From: Companilactobacillus sp. RD055328
GTDB taxonomy: Bacteria; Bacillota; Bacilli; Lactobacillales; Lactobacillaceae
Assembly (NCBI RefSeq): GCF_022835675.1
Contig: NZ_BQUT01000001.1
Span: 124,001 to 188,000, forward strand
Direction: 5' to 3'
DNA length: 64,000 nucleotides
A program made the translations under genes and the position numbers. The notes under the pieces were generated by a model. It did no database searches and was not told the origin of the DNA. It was given only the letters and a program-made list of their open reading frames with translations. Every line of letters starts with the position of its first letter. Position 1 is the first letter of the stretch. Positions 23,188 through 31,612 of this stretch are shown piece after piece.

Positions 23188-23529
23188 CTTACGTTCCTTC
23201 ATACGAGGGTCACGTGTTAAGAATCCAGCGCGTTTTAAAGCGCCACGGAAATCAGGATCTACTTCTAGTAGTGCGCGTGAGATACCATGTCTGATAGCTC
23301 CTGCTTGTCCTGTAAATCCACCACCATTAACGTTAACTAAAACGTCATAGCTGTCTTTTGTTTCTGTTAGTTCAAGTGGTTGAACCATATCAGCGATCAA
23401 CATATCGTAGGGGATGTAATCTTTAACATCACGCTTGTTGATTGTGATTGCACCGTTACCAGGTACTAAACGTACACGAGCAACTGAGTTTTTGCGACGG
23501 CCTGTGCCGGCATATACAACTTGTGCCAA
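23137..23529 (-). CDS. rpsI: 30S ribosomal protein S9
   Basis: The 130-aa product has normal length with the conserved [14 protein letters not shown] start and the C-terminal [12 protein letters not shown] tail that reaches the ribosomal P site. The start is TTG (23527-23529) with GGAGGAAG upstream. It follows rplM by 13 bases in the usual rplM-rpsI operon. Its last 51 bases serve as attachment site of the adjacent element, so the 3' end now present was probably supplied by that element; the encoded residues are unchanged. Confidence 0.98.
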   Translation of the reverse strand: MAQVVYAGTGRRKNSVARVRLVPGNGAITINKRDVKDYIPYDMLIADMVQPLELTETKDSYDVLVNVNGGGFTGQAGAIRHGISRALLEVDPDFRGALKRAGFLTRDPRMKERKKPGLKKARKASQFSKR

Positions 23530-23542
23530 AATTTCTTCCTCC

Positions 23543-23986
23543 TTAGATTAGTTTATTAATATCCAAAACTTCTGGTTTTTGAGCTTGTTGATCATGTTCA
23601 GGACCAGCATAAACGTGTAATTTCATACCTTGAGCACGTCCAAGAGTATTCTTTGGCAACATACCTTTAATTGAGTTTTCAATTAATCTTGTTGGTTTGT
23701 CGTCTCTTAATTCTCCAGCTGATACAGCTTTTAGTCCACCAGGGTAATCACTATGTCTGTAATAGATTTTATCTGATGCTTTTTTACCTGTTAATTTGAT
23801 TTTTTCAGCGTTGATAACGATAACGTTATCTCCAGTATCTACGTTTGGGGTATATTGTGGCTTGTTCTTTCCGCGAAGAATTGAAGCAACCACTGTTGAT
23901 AGGCGTCCAAGAACAACGTCTGTAGCATCAACTACATACCATTTACGTTCAACTTCGCCTGCTTTTGCAAAAGGTGTTGTGCGCAA
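23543..23986 (-). CDS. rplM: 50S ribosomal protein L13
   Basis: L13 is an early 23S rRNA-binding assembly protein. The product begins [20 protein letters not shown] when read from the TTG at 23984-23986, matching the family N-terminus, with GGAGG 8 bases upstream; the in-frame ATG at 24001 contains that ribosome binding site and is rejected. The core [17 protein letters not shown] and [10 protein letters not shown] motifs are present, and length is 147 aa. It leads the rplM-rpsI operon behind a clear promoter and a structured leader. Confidence 0.97.
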   Translation of the reverse strand: MRTTPFAKAGEVERKWYVVDATDVVLGRLSTVVASILRGKNKPQYTPNVDTGDNVIVINAEKIKLTGKKASDKIYYRHSDYPGGLKAVSAGELRDDKPTRLIENSIKGMLPKNTLGRAQGMKLHVYAGPEHDQQAQKPEVLDINKLI

Positions 23987-24001
23987 AATAACTTCCTCCA
24001 T

Positions 24002-24067
24002 GTTTCATTCTAATGTTTGACACCAATTAATAAGTTTCCGGGGCTTATCGTGGGGCAAACAATACCA
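24002..24067 (-). promoter_or_regulatory. Probable L13 autoregulatory leader
   Basis: Between promoter and rplM the minus strand can pair GTTTG with CAAAC and, inside, GATAAG with CTTATT around a CCCCGGAAA loop. This sits where Firmicutes carry the L13 leader RNA. The match is by position and foldability, not by a covariance search. Confidence 0.5.
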
Positions 24068-24073
24068 AAGTTC

Positions 24074-24102
24074 ATAATACGTTGATTACTGCCGAAAGTC
24101 AA
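24074..24102 (-). promoter_or_regulatory. Promoter of rplM-rpsI
   Basis: TTGACT (24097-24102), exactly 17 bases, TATTAT (24074-24079) on the minus strand. Confidence 0.88.
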
Positions 24103-24122
24103 TAATAATCAAGAGATTTTTA

Positions 24123-24872
24123 TTAGTTTTCGTAGTAAACTTCTTTCAAGTACAAACCGCTTGCTGGGGCTGTTGCTCGTGCTTGTTGACGGTCTTTAAC
24201 TTCATAAAGTCTTAATAAATCGTGTACATCCCTGCGGCCATTACCAATCTCTAGTAGCGTTGCAACTAAAATGCGAACCATATTGTATAAAAAACCATTT
24301 CCATAAAACTCAAAAATCAGTTCATTATTTTTTTCGTCAAATTCAACTGTGGCTTCATATATCGTTCGCACCTTATTCTTAATAACTCCGCCACTTGCTG
24401 CAAAACTCGTGAAATCATGTGTTCCTTCTAAGTCTTTAAGTGCTTTTTTAATCGGCTCTACTTCAATTCCGTACGGATAATGCCCAGTAATATTTCTCTT
24501 GAATGGATCTGTATAGTGCCCTAAGTCAACTCGATACATATAGCGCTTGCCTTGAGTTGAGAATCTAGCGTGAAAATCATCATCTACAATCTCGCATTCT
24601 TTAAATAAAACATCCAGTGGCATCAAACTATTCAAAGCGCGCAACATATTAGTTGCCGGTATATTTCCCGGGTAATTAAAACTTATAACTTGTCCTAACG
24701 CATGTACTCCTGCATCAGTTCTACCAGAGCCAATAACATCAACATGCTTACCTTTAGTCATCTTCTCAAGAGCTTTTTCCACAACGCCTTGAACTGTGCG
24801 CAAGTTGTTTTGAATCTGAAAACCATGAAACTTCGTACCGTCATAAGCCATGGTTAGCTTATAATTAGTCAT
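24123..24872 (-). CDS. truA: tRNA pseudouridine(38-40) synthase TruA
   Basis: TruA isomerises U38-U40 in the tRNA anticodon arm. The 249-aa product has [12 protein letters not shown] near the start, the catalytic [15 protein letters not shown] with Asp at about residue 52, and the C-terminal [20 protein letters not shown]. Length is normal. It overlaps the ecfT stop by 4 bases, the common ecfA1-ecfA2-ecfT-truA order of lactobacilli. Its stop lies just upstream of the rplM promoter. Confidence 0.98.
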   Translation of the reverse strand: MTNYKLTMAYDGTKFHGFQIQNNLRTVQGVVEKALEKMTKGKHVDVIGSGRTDAGVHALGQVISFNYPGNIPATNMLRALNSLMPLDVLFKECEIVDDDFHARFSTQGKRYMYRVDLGHYTDPFKRNITGHYPYGIEVEPIKKALKDLEGTHDFTSFAASGGVIKNKVRTIYEATVEFDEKNNELIFEFYGNGFLYNMVRILVATLLEIGNGRRDVHDLLRLYEVKDRQQARATAPASGLYLKEVYYEN

Positions 24873-25675
24873 CTATTAACTCCAAATCTCAATATAATAA
24901 GCAATATCGTTACAATAACAAAGGCCACAATCATTAAATTATCAATTCGTTGCCAAGCTAATTGTCGATATTTAGTGCGGTTCTCTCCACCTTGATAGCC
25001 TCGTGATTCCATTGCCACGGCAAGATCATAAGCTATGGAAAAACTACTAACAAATAGTGGAATTAATAAGGGAATAAAACTCTTAATTCTCTTCATAATA
25101 GATCCTGAGCCAAAATCAACTCCACGGGCTCTTTGGGCGTTCATAATCTTAGTTGTTTGGTCCATTAATTGTGGAACGAATCGTAATGCAATTGATAACA
25201 TCAATGCCACTTGCGTAACTGGAAACTTGATCCATTTAAGAGGTTTCATCACCGATTCAATAGCATCAGATAGTTCAACAGGTGTTGTTGTTAGGGTTAA
25301 TAAGGTTGAGAAGAAAATTATTAACATGAAACGCATGAAAATATAGGCACCATTAATCAAACTTTGCCATGATAATGAAAAAATCCACCAACTCCACAGA
25401 ACTTGTTCTCCTGGTGTGAACAATATTTGTAGCATAACCGTAAAAAGTATCAACCAAATCAGTGGTCGCACACCACGAATGAAATACGACAAATTAATTC
25501 CAGATAGTTTAAGAGACATTAAAACAAACGCAAATAATAGCAAATAAGTATACCAACTATTTGCTAAAAAGATTATCCCTATGAAATAAAATGTTCCCAA
25601 GAATTTTCCTCTTGGATCCAGATTATGAATAATTGAATTTCCAGGTATATATCTACCTACAATTAATTTATCCAA
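24869..25675 (-). CDS. ecfT: ECF transporter T component EcfT
   Basis: EcfT is the membrane scaffold that couples the two EcfA ATPases to interchangeable vitamin-binding S proteins. The 268-aa product has about five to six membrane helices and the two coupling-helix motifs [10 protein letters not shown] (around residue 185) and [10 protein letters not shown] (around 225) that dock to the ATPases. It lies 11 bases after ecfA2. As a group II module it should serve many S components, including ThiW just upstream. Confidence 0.96.
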   Translation of the reverse strand: MDKLIVGRYIPGNSIIHNLDPRGKFLGTFYFIGIIFLANSWYTYLLLFAFVLMSLKLSGINLSYFIRGVRPLIWLILFTVMLQILFTPGEQVLWSWWIFSLSWQSLINGAYIFMRFMLIIFFSTLLTLTTTPVELSDAIESVMKPLKWIKFPVTQVALMLSIALRFVPQLMDQTTKIMNAQRARGVDFGSGSIMKRIKSFIPLLIPLFVSSFSIAYDLAVAMESRGYQGGENRTKYRQLAWQRIDNLMIVAFVIVTILLIILRFGVNR

Positions 25676-25686
25676 GTCAATCCCTC

Positions 25687-26532
25687 TTATATATTATTTG
25701 TGATTGTTTCTATTAATTCCTTAATTACTAATGGATTATCAGTTGTTTTCAGTCCCTTAGCTTTTAACTGATTCATAAATTCTACACTACGTGGTAACTC
25801 AAGATTGTTATCTTTTATCCACTGTTCATCAGCAAAAATTTCAGAAGGTGTTCCATGTTTTGCAACTTTTCCATGATTAAAAACTACTACATCATCCGCA
25901 TAATTTACGACATCTTCCATATTATGAGTTACTAAGATAATACTCTTGCCCTCATGATATAAGTTGTTAAACAGAGTCATCATTTCTAGACGTCCTTCTG
26001 GATCTAAGCCAGCAGTTGGTTCATCTAAGATTAGAGTCTTAGGATTACTAGCTAATACACCGGCAATTGCAACTCGACGCATCTGTCCACCTGATAAGTC
26101 AAAAGGTGATTTTTCTAAATATTCTTCTGGTAGTCCAACTTGATGAAGAGCTTTTTTTGCCATTTGTTTAGCTTCTTCTTCACTCATTCCAAAGTTCATT
26201 GGACCAAACATGATATCTCGTTCAACTGTTTCTTCAAATAACTGACTTTCAGGAAATTGAAATACCATTCCTACCTGCTGGCGAAGTGGCTTCAAATCCT
26301 TGTTATTGGTTTCCGGTGTAATTGTTTTTTCACCAACTTTAATTTCACCTGAAGTTGGTTTAAGTAGAGCATTAATATGCTGTACAAAAGTCGACTTGCC
26401 ACTTCCTGTATGTCCAATTAAAGCTGTGAAACTATGATCGTTGATTGTTAAGTTAATATCTTCTAAACCAATATTTTCCATTGGTGTATTTTGTTGATAA
26501 ATAAAACCTACTTGTTTAAATGAGATTTCCAT
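25687..26532 (-). CDS. ecfA2: ECF transporter ATPase EcfA2
   Basis: One of two different ABC ATPases energising the ECF module. Walker A GHTGSGKST is near residue 40, Q-loop FQFPESQLFEETV about 90, signature LSGGQMRRVAIAG about 145, Walker B LILDEPTAGLDPEG about 165, and the switch His in LVTHNMEDV. The 281-aa length is typical. Its start overlaps the 3' end of ecfA1 by 25 bases, so the pair is translationally coupled. Confidence 0.97.
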   Translation of the reverse strand: MEISFKQVGFIYQQNTPMENIGLEDINLTINDHSFTALIGHTGSGKSTFVQHINALLKPTSGEIKVGEKTITPETNNKDLKPLRQQVGMVFQFPESQLFEETVERDIMFGPMNFGMSEEEAKQMAKKALHQVGLPEEYLEKSPFDLSGGQMRRVAIAGVLASNPKTLILDEPTAGLDPEGRLEMMTLFNNLYHEGKSIILVTHNMEDVVNYADDVVVFNHGKVAKHGTPSEIFADEQWIKDNNLELPRSVEFMNQLKAKGLKTTDNPLVIKELIETITNNI

Positions 26533-27347
26533 ATTTCTTCAATTAACCCTTCTTCATCATGCCAAGTATCAGGAATACTTACTCCTTTAGCAATTAGTTG
26601 TTGCTGCACATCTTGAACGAATGGAAGTTGTAGTCCAGCTTTGATTAACAAATCTTTATCAGTGAATATTTTTTCAGGACTATCTTTTTTCAAAATCACA
26701 CCTTTACTAAGTACTAAAACATCACTAGCCAATGTAACTTCTTCTACGTCGTGCGTAATTGAAATAACGGTAAGATCAAGTTCTTTACGTAAACCTTGGA
26801 TGATCTGAATAATCTCACGTCGTCCACTTGGATCTAACATACTTGTGGCTTCGTCTAAGATAATTATTTTAGGTTCTAGTGCAATTACACCCGCAATTGC
26901 TACACGCTGTTTCTGGCCCCCTGAGAGGCTCTGTGGGTCGCGAGTAGCAAATTCTTCCATTCTAACTTTTTTAAGGGCACTGATAACTCGCTCTTTCATT
27001 TCAGATTGAGCAATCCCTTGATTTTCTAATCCAAAAGCAACATCATCTTCTACGGTTGCTCCAACAAATTGATTATCCGGGTTTTGAAAAACAATACCGA
27101 TAACTTTACGTATGTCCCATACAGTTTCATCTGTAAGTTCCATGCCATTAACGACAATCTTACCTTCATTGGTTTGTAATATTCCATTTAAAAGTTTAGT
27201 TAATGTACTTTTTCCACTTCCGTTTTGTCCAACGATAGCAGTCCATGAATTCTGTTCAATATCCACGGTTATGTTTTTTAACGCATTGTCAGCGGCTTCT
27301 TCATAGCGATAATTTAAATCATTTATTTGAATTATTGAATTAGTCAT
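26508..27347 (-). CDS. ecfA1: ECF transporter ATPase EcfA1
   Basis: The partner ABC ATPase: Walker A GQNGSGKSTL, Q-loop FQNPDNQFVGATVEDDVAFG typical of EcfA1, signature LSGGQKQRVAIAG, Walker B IIILDEATSMLDPSG and switch ITHDVEEV. I chose the ATG at 27347 with GAAGGAA directly upstream rather than a TTG at 27362. It follows thiW by 40 bases on the same strand with no terminator visible between, so riboswitch-controlled transcripts may extend into ecfA1-ecfA2-ecfT-truA. Confidence 0.96.
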   Translation of the reverse strand: MTNSIIQINDLNYRYEEAADNALKNITVDIEQNSWTAIVGQNGSGKSTLTKLLNGILQTNEGKIVVNGMELTDETVWDIRKVIGIVFQNPDNQFVGATVEDDVAFGLENQGIAQSEMKERVISALKKVRMEEFATRDPQSLSGGQKQRVAIAGVIALEPKIIILDEATSMLDPSGRREIIQIIQGLRKELDLTVISITHDVEEVTLASDVLVLSKGVILKKDSPEKIFTDKDLLIKAGLQLPFVQDVQQQLIAKGVSIPDTWHDEEGLIEEIWKSHLNK

Positions 27348-27387
27348 ACGTTCCTTCTTCAAGGTGTTTATTATTATGATACCTTAT

Positions 27388-27900
27388 TTATTTTTTCTTT
27401 TTAAAAAGTTTTTGAACATTTATAAAAGTGCGTTGTTTGAGTAATAGTTTACTAATTAGCATTCCTGGAAAACCTCCAACAAGTGTTGCTAACATAAACG
27501 TTGGGGTATAGATTAGCCAATATAATCCATTAGATGAGCCTGTGAACCATACCATAACTGGATAGCTAATAAGTGAGGCAATAATTCCAGTCCCTATTAT
27601 TTCGCCTACCCAAGACATCCATACTTTATTAGTAAATCGATACAGTGTAGCTGCTAATGTTGCTCCAATGAATGCACCCACAACAGCTAAAGGTGTCGAA
27701 CCAAATAAAATCATTCGTAAAATACCAGTCATTGTTGCCACTATAAATGCATATAATGGTCCCACCAGCACCCCTAAAATAACATTTATTACACTAGACA
27801 TTGGTGCCATTCCTGGAAATGTAATTAATACCGTACAAAAAGTATCTATTGCAATTAAAATTGAAGTAATTGTAAGTCGTAAAATTTTCTTATTTTGCAT
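27388..27900 (-). CDS. thiW: Thiamine-precursor ECF S component ThiW
   Basis: The 170-aa, six-helix membrane protein matches the ThiW pattern: LTITSILIAIDTFCTVLI at the start, PMSSVINVILGVLVGPLYAF, RMILFGSTPLAVVGAFIGA and VGEIIGTGIIASLISYPVMV. ThiW is thought to bind the thiazole precursor of thiamine, which fits the presence of ThiM in this genome. It lies directly behind a TPP riboswitch and ahead of ecfA1A2T, whose products can energise it. Exact ligand is inferred from family and regulation. Confidence 0.9.
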   Translation of the reverse strand: MQNKKILRLTITSILIAIDTFCTVLITFPGMAPMSSVINVILGVLVGPLYAFIVATMTGILRMILFGSTPLAVVGAFIGATLAATLYRFTNKVWMSWVGEIIGTGIIASLISYPVMVWFTGSSNGLYWLIYTPTFMLATLVGGFPGMLISKLLLKQRTFINVQKLFKKKK

Positions 27901-27910
27901 ATGTTTCTCC

Positions 27911-27924
27911 TTAGATTAATCTAA
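27911..27924 (-). promoter_or_regulatory. Palindrome abutting the thiW ribosome binding site
   Basis: TTAGATTAATCTAA is a perfect 14-bp palindrome whose end runs into the AAGGAG of thiW. As RNA it could partly occlude the ribosome binding site. Confidence 0.4.
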
Positions 27925-27934
27925 GTCTAGAGAA

Positions 27935-27963
27935 ATTAAAAGCCTCTTCCAGAAAGAAGAGAC
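27935..27963 (-). terminator. Riboswitch terminator before thiW
   Basis: GTCTCTTC-TTTCTG-GAAGAGGC followed by a T-rich tract on the minus strand, between the TPP aptamer and thiW. Confidence 0.85.
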
Positions 27964-27983
27964 TTCAGCCTTATAACATCGAA

Positions 27984-28050
27984 TTCTCCCTGCGCCAGAA
28001 TTATCTGTTTCAGGTTCAATGGGTATAATCTCAGCTGTTAAGCACCCCAG
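27984..28050 (-). promoter_or_regulatory. TPP riboswitch controlling thiW
   Basis: The minus strand reads CTGGGGTGC, GCTGAGATTATACCC, TGAACCTGA, then a short P3-side stem, CTGGCGCAGGGAGAA: the THI-box blocks in order. It is a second, sequence-diverged copy of the switch before thiM. The adjacent terminator makes it a transcriptional OFF switch. Confidence 0.96.
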
Positions 28051-28067
28051 ACACTTACTACAATATC

Positions 28068-28096
28068 ATTATAATAACACATTTATAATTTTGAAA
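28068..28096 (-). promoter_or_regulatory. Promoter of thiW
   Basis: TTTCAA (28091-28096), 17 bases, TATAAT (28068-28073), about 20 bases before the aptamer. Confidence 0.7.
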
Positions 28097-28116
28097 AAGA
28101 AAAATCTATTGCAAAC

Positions 28117-28141
28117 AAAAAGAGAAGCTGTCTCGCTTCTC
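28117..28141 (-). terminator. Terminator of the ribosomal super-operon
   Basis: GAGAAGC-GAGACA-GCTTCTC followed by five T on the minus strand, about 150 bases after rplQ. Confidence 0.88.
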
Positions 28142-28160
28142 ATAGTTTTTCTTCAAATAA

Positions 28161-28270
28161 AAAAATCATTCGAAAACTTAGTGTCCTTTCTTTCGAAAAG
28201 ATCTTAGAGCTAGACTTGGAATTACTTCCAACATCATAACGCTCACTAAGCCACGAATGACTGATTTTAA
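28161..28270 (-). ncRNA. Multi-stem structured RNA candidate after rplQ
   Basis: Nested pairings close a junction: TCATTCG/CGAATGA, CTTAGTG/CACTAAG, and inside them TTGGAAGTAATTCCAA and a TCTTTTCGAAAGA hairpin. The outer stem is followed by a run of seven T. An overlapping frame could encode a short peptide starting MMLEVIPSLALRSFRKKGH. It may be a 3' UTR element, a processed small RNA or an attenuator. I know no named family with this layout. Confidence 0.45.
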
Positions 28271-28287
28271 ATAGATTGATGTAATAA

Positions 28288-28668
28288 TTAAACTAGTTCA
28301 ATTATTGCCATTGGTGCAGCATCTCCACGACGTGGAGCTGTTTTCATAATGCGTGTGTATCCACCTTGTCGGTCTTTGTAACGAGGTGCAACATCACTGA
28401 AAAGTTTTTGAAGAGCAGATTGAATTTCTACTCCGTCATCTTGTTCTTTAATGTTAGCAACTTCATTTCTCATGAATTTAGCAGCTTGACGACGAGCATG
28501 AAGATCACCTTTTTTACCTAAAGTAATCATCTTTTCAGCTGTACGACGAACTTCTTTAGCACGAGATTCAGTAGTAACGATACGTTCGTTGATGATCAAA
28601 TCAGTTGTCAAATCACGAAGCATGGCAAGTCTTTGATCTGTTGAACGTCCTAGTTTACGATAGCCCAT
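28288..28668 (-). CDS. rplQ: 50S ribosomal protein L17
   Basis: L17 lies near the exit tunnel of the large subunit. The 126-aa product has the usual [19 protein letters not shown] start, a central [20 protein letters not shown] and the C-terminal [20 protein letters not shown]. It follows rpoA by 22 bases and is the last protein gene of the S10-spc-alpha run. Length and motifs are ordinary. Confidence 0.98.
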   Translation of the reverse strand: MGYRKLGRSTDQRLAMLRDLTTDLIINERIVTTESRAKEVRRTAEKMITLGKKGDLHARRQAAKFMRNEVANIKEQDDGVEIQSALQKLFSDVAPRYKDRQGGYTRIMKTAPRRGDAAPMAIIELV

Positions 28669-28690
28669 TATAAGCGCCCTCCTTATCTAA

Positions 28691-29626
28691 TTAATCGTCT
28701 TGTCTAAGTGATAAACCTAGATCAATTAACTTAACTTTGACTTCTTCTAAAGACTTACGTCCTAAGTTACGAACCTTCATCATATCAGCTTCACTCTTAT
28801 CTGTAAGTTCTTGAACGGTATTAATACCAGCTCTCTTCAAACAGTTATATGAACGAACTGAAAGATCCAATTCTTCGATAGTCATTTCAAGTTTCTTTTC
28901 TTTTTGAGTTTCTTCTTTTTCAACCATCATTTCAGCATTTTTAGCTTCTTCTGTGAGGTTTACAAAACTATTTAAATGTTCTGTTAGAACCTTAGCAGCT
29001 AGACTAATTGCTTCTTTGGGGTTGATTGATCCATTAGTCCAAACGTCTAATGTTAATTTATCGAAATCACTTCTCTTACCGACACGAGCGCTTTCAACTT
29101 GATAATTAACCTTAGTAACAGGAGTAAAAATTGAATCAACGGGCAAAACACCAATAGGTGTTGCTTCAGTTTTGTTTTGATCTGCTGGAGTATATCCACG
29201 ACCAGTTATAACGTTCATTTGCATGTTAAGTACTCCGCCTTCGGCAACAGTACAGATATATTGTGAAGGATCTAGAATTTCTAAATCATCATCAGCAATA
29301 ATATCAGCAGCTGTAACTTGTGCAGGGCCTTTAACATTAATTTCAACTGTCTTTGTATCACCATGAAGGTTTAAAGATAGTTTCTTAATATTCAAGATTA
29401 TTTGAGTTACGTCTTCCACAACACCATCAATTGTTGAGAATTCATGAAGAACTCCATCAATTTGGACATCAGCAACAGCTGTTCCTGGTAAAGAAGCAAG
29501 TAATACACGTCTAAGTGAATTACCCAAAGTAGTACCATATCCACGTTCTAGTGGTTCAATAACATACTTTCCGTAATCGTTTGTTTCTTCAACTTTTATG
29601 ATACTTGGTTTTTCGAATTCAATCAT
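28691..29626 (-). CDS. rpoA: RNA polymerase alpha subunit
   Basis: The 311-aa product has the N-terminal assembly domain ([20 protein letters not shown] with the beta-contacting Arg residues). A flexible acidic linker around residues 225-240 follows, then the C-terminal DNA- and activator-binding domain with [19 protein letters not shown] and [18 protein letters not shown]. The C-terminal domain includes the Arg of the UP-element contact. It sits in the standard place between rpsK and rplQ. Confidence 0.98.
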   Translation of the reverse strand: MIEFEKPSIIKVEETNDYGKYVIEPLERGYGTTLGNSLRRVLLASLPGTAVADVQIDGVLHEFSTIDGVVEDVTQIILNIKKLSLNLHGDTKTVEINVKGPAQVTAADIIADDDLEILDPSQYICTVAEGGVLNMQMNVITGRGYTPADQNKTEATPIGVLPVDSIFTPVTKVNYQVESARVGKRSDFDKLTLDVWTNGSINPKEAISLAAKVLTEHLNSFVNLTEEAKNAEMMVEKEETQKEKKLEMTIEELDLSVRSYNCLKRAGINTVQELTDKSEADMMKVRNLGRKSLEEVKVKLIDLGLSLRQDD

Positions 29627-29675
29627 TCAGTTTTGCCCCTTTCATCTATTGCGTTTAGCTTCAAAGAACAATCCA

Positions 29676-30062
29676 CTATACACGACGACGTTTTGGTGGA
29701 CGAGAACCGTTATGAGGAACTGGTGTAACGTCACGAATTGCTGTAACGTCAAGTCCAGTTGCTTGTAACGAACGAACTGCTGCTTCACGTCCAGAACCTG
29801 GACCTTTAACTGAAACTTCAACAGTCTTCATTCCATGTTCCATTGCCTCTTTTGCTGCTGCTTCACCAGCCATTTGAGCGGCGAATGGAGTAGACTTACG
29901 ACTACCTTTAAATCCTAAGGCACCAGCTGATGACCATGCAACGGCATTACCATTAACGTCAGTAATCATGACTAATGTGTTGTTAAATGTTGAATGAATA
30001 TGGGCAACGCCAGACTCAATATGTTTCTTAACTCGACGTTTACGACCTTTATTTACTGCCAT
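29676..30062 (-). CDS. rpsK: 30S ribosomal protein S11
   Basis: S11 forms part of the platform and mRNA exit site. The 128-aa product shows [53 protein letters not shown] and the C-terminal [18 protein letters not shown]. It is preceded by AAGGAGG and lies 15 bases after rpsM. Nothing unusual is visible. Confidence 0.98.
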   Translation of the reverse strand: MAVNKGRKRRVKKHIESGVAHIHSTFNNTLVMITDVNGNAVAWSSAGALGFKGSRKSTPFAAQMAGEAAAKEAMEHGMKTVEVSVKGPGSGREAAVRSLQATGLDVTAIRDVTPVPHNGSRPPKRRRV

Positions 30063-30077
30063 GAGTTTACCTCCTTA

Positions 30078-30446
30078 TTAGTCTTTCTTCTTACCTGCAA
30101 TTGTAACTTTCTTACCTTTGCGAGTACGTGCATTGTTTTTTGTATTTTGTCCACGAACGGGTAATCCACGACGATGGCGAATTCCACGGTATGAACCAAT
30201 TTCTTGTAGTCTCTTAATATCCATGCTTACTGTACGACGTAAGTCACCTTCAACAGGGAACTTGTCGATTTCAGCTCTGATTTTATCCTCTTGATCAGGA
30301 GTTAAATCACGAGTTCTGATATCTTCAGAAACTCCGGCATCCTTTAAGACTTTGACTGCTGTTGAGTTACCAACACCAAATACATATGTAAGTGCCACAA
30401 CGATTCTTTTATCACGTGGCAAATCAACACCTGCTATACGAGCCAT
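30078..30446 (-). CDS. rpsM: 30S ribosomal protein S13
   Basis: S13 sits in the head and contacts the P-site tRNA and L5. The 122-aa product has [20 protein letters not shown], the helix-two-turn-helix-like [20 protein letters not shown] and the basic tail [15 protein letters not shown]. Its place after rpmJ is normal. Confidence 0.98.
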   Translation of the reverse strand: MARIAGVDLPRDKRIVVALTYVFGVGNSTAVKVLKDAGVSEDIRTRDLTPDQEDKIRAEIDKFPVEGDLRRTVSMDIKRLQEIGSYRGIRHRRGLPVRGQNTKNNARTRKGKKVTIAGKKKD

Positions 30447-30470
30447 TCAAGTATCCTCCTTTTTAAAGTA

Positions 30471-30587
30471 TTAACCTTGTCTTTGTTTGTGTTTTGGATC
30501 TGCTGAACAAATTACCATAACGCGACCTTTGCGTTTAATAATTTTGCATTGTTCACACATTGGTTTTACAGATGGTCTTACTTTCAT
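30471..30587 (-). CDS. rpmJ: 50S ribosomal protein L36
   Basis: This 38-aa gene reads [20 protein letters not shown] followed by [18 protein letters not shown]. The zinc-ribbon residues C-x2-C, then C and H are all present, so this is the zinc-binding (C+) form. It lies between infA and rpsM as in most Firmicutes. Confidence 0.97.
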   Translation of the reverse strand: MKVRPSVKPMCEQCKIIKRKGRVMVICSADPKHKQRQG

Positions 30588-30624
30588 ATTTTGTGAACCT
30601 CCCATCAATTTAAAAAACAGAAAA

Positions 30625-30843
30625 TTATCTATATCTGTATGTAATACGTCCCTTACTTAAATCGTATGGTGACAATTCTACAGTGACTTTGTCACCTGGC
30701 AAAATTTTAATATAATTCTTACGAATCTTACCAGAAATATGAGCTAGTACTGTAGCATCATTTTCTAGTTTTACTCTAAACATTGCATTTGGCAAAGTAT
30801 CTGTAACTGTACCTTCGATTTCAATAACATCGTCTTTGGCCAA
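30625..30843 (-). CDS. infA: Translation initiation factor IF-1
   Basis: IF-1 is a small OB-fold protein that occupies the A site during initiation. Read from the TTG at 30841-30843 (GGAGG 7 bases upstream) the product is 72 aa and begins [20 protein letters not shown], the family N-terminus. A longer frame from an ATG at 30888 would add 15 unrelated residues and is rejected. [20 protein letters not shown] follows. It lies 92 bases after adk; no promoter is obvious there. Confidence 0.96.
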   Translation of the reverse strand: MAKDDVIEIEGTVTDTLPNAMFRVKLENDATVLAHISGKIRKNYIKILPGDKVTVELSPYDLSKGRITYRYR

Positions 30844-30935
30844 CTTAGACCCTCCTCGAATTTGTAAGGTATAACCTTCTAAAAACATATACCGGAAGAT
30901 AATAGCACTAAACTTTTAAAAAGTAAATTTATCGG

Positions 30936-31592
30936 CTATTTTAAGCCGTTAATTACTGATTGTACTTCAGCGTATACATCATCGATATCTTTATCTCCAT
31001 CAATCTTATATAGTAGACCTTTATTTTCATAAAAATCAATTAATGGAGTATTCATTTTAATATTTACATCTAATCTATTCTTTACAGTCTCAGGTTTATC
31101 ATCATCACGTTGATAGAATTCATGTTGACCACATACATCACAAGTTCCTTCAACCTTAGGTTGATTAAAAATCTTATGATAAGTAGCTCCACAATTCTTA
31201 CAAATGAATCTTCCCGATAAACGGTCGACCAACTTATCAGCTGGAACATCTATATAGATAACTCCATCGATTGGTTGATCAAGTTCACTTGTAATTGTCT
31301 CAAGTGATTCAGCTTGAGCGATTGTTCTAGGAAAACCGTCCAACATATAACCTGATTTTTTAACATCTTCTTGTGCTAATCTTTCTTTAACAATTCCAGA
31401 AGTAACTTCATCAGGAACTAATTCGCCTTTATCAATAAATGATTTAGCTTTCATTCCTATTTCTGTTTCTGCTGACATTGCCTGTCTGAACATATCTCCA
31501 GTAGAAATATGTACAACTTTGAAATCATCCACAATATATTCGGCTTGGGTACCTTTACCGGCACCGGGTAAGCCCATAAGTATTAGATTCAT
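30936..31592 (-). CDS. adk: Adenylate kinase
   Basis: Adk interconverts ATP, ADP and AMP. The 218-aa product starts [20 protein letters not shown] (P-loop), has [13 protein letters not shown], and carries the long-form LID with four zinc Cys ([16 protein letters not shown] and TCDVCG). The four-Cys LID is typical of Gram-positives. It lies 20 bases after secY, its conserved neighbour. Confidence 0.98.
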   Translation of the reverse strand: MNLILMGLPGAGKGTQAEYIVDDFKVVHISTGDMFRQAMSAETEIGMKAKSFIDKGELVPDEVTSGIVKERLAQEDVKKSGYMLDGFPRTIAQAESLETITSELDQPIDGVIYIDVPADKLVDRLSGRFICKNCGATYHKIFNQPKVEGTCDVCGQHEFYQRDDDKPETVKNRLDVNIKMNTPLIDFYENKGLLYKIDGDKDIDDVYAEVQSVINGLK

Positions 31593-31612
31593 TTTTTATC
31601 TCCCAACTTAAT

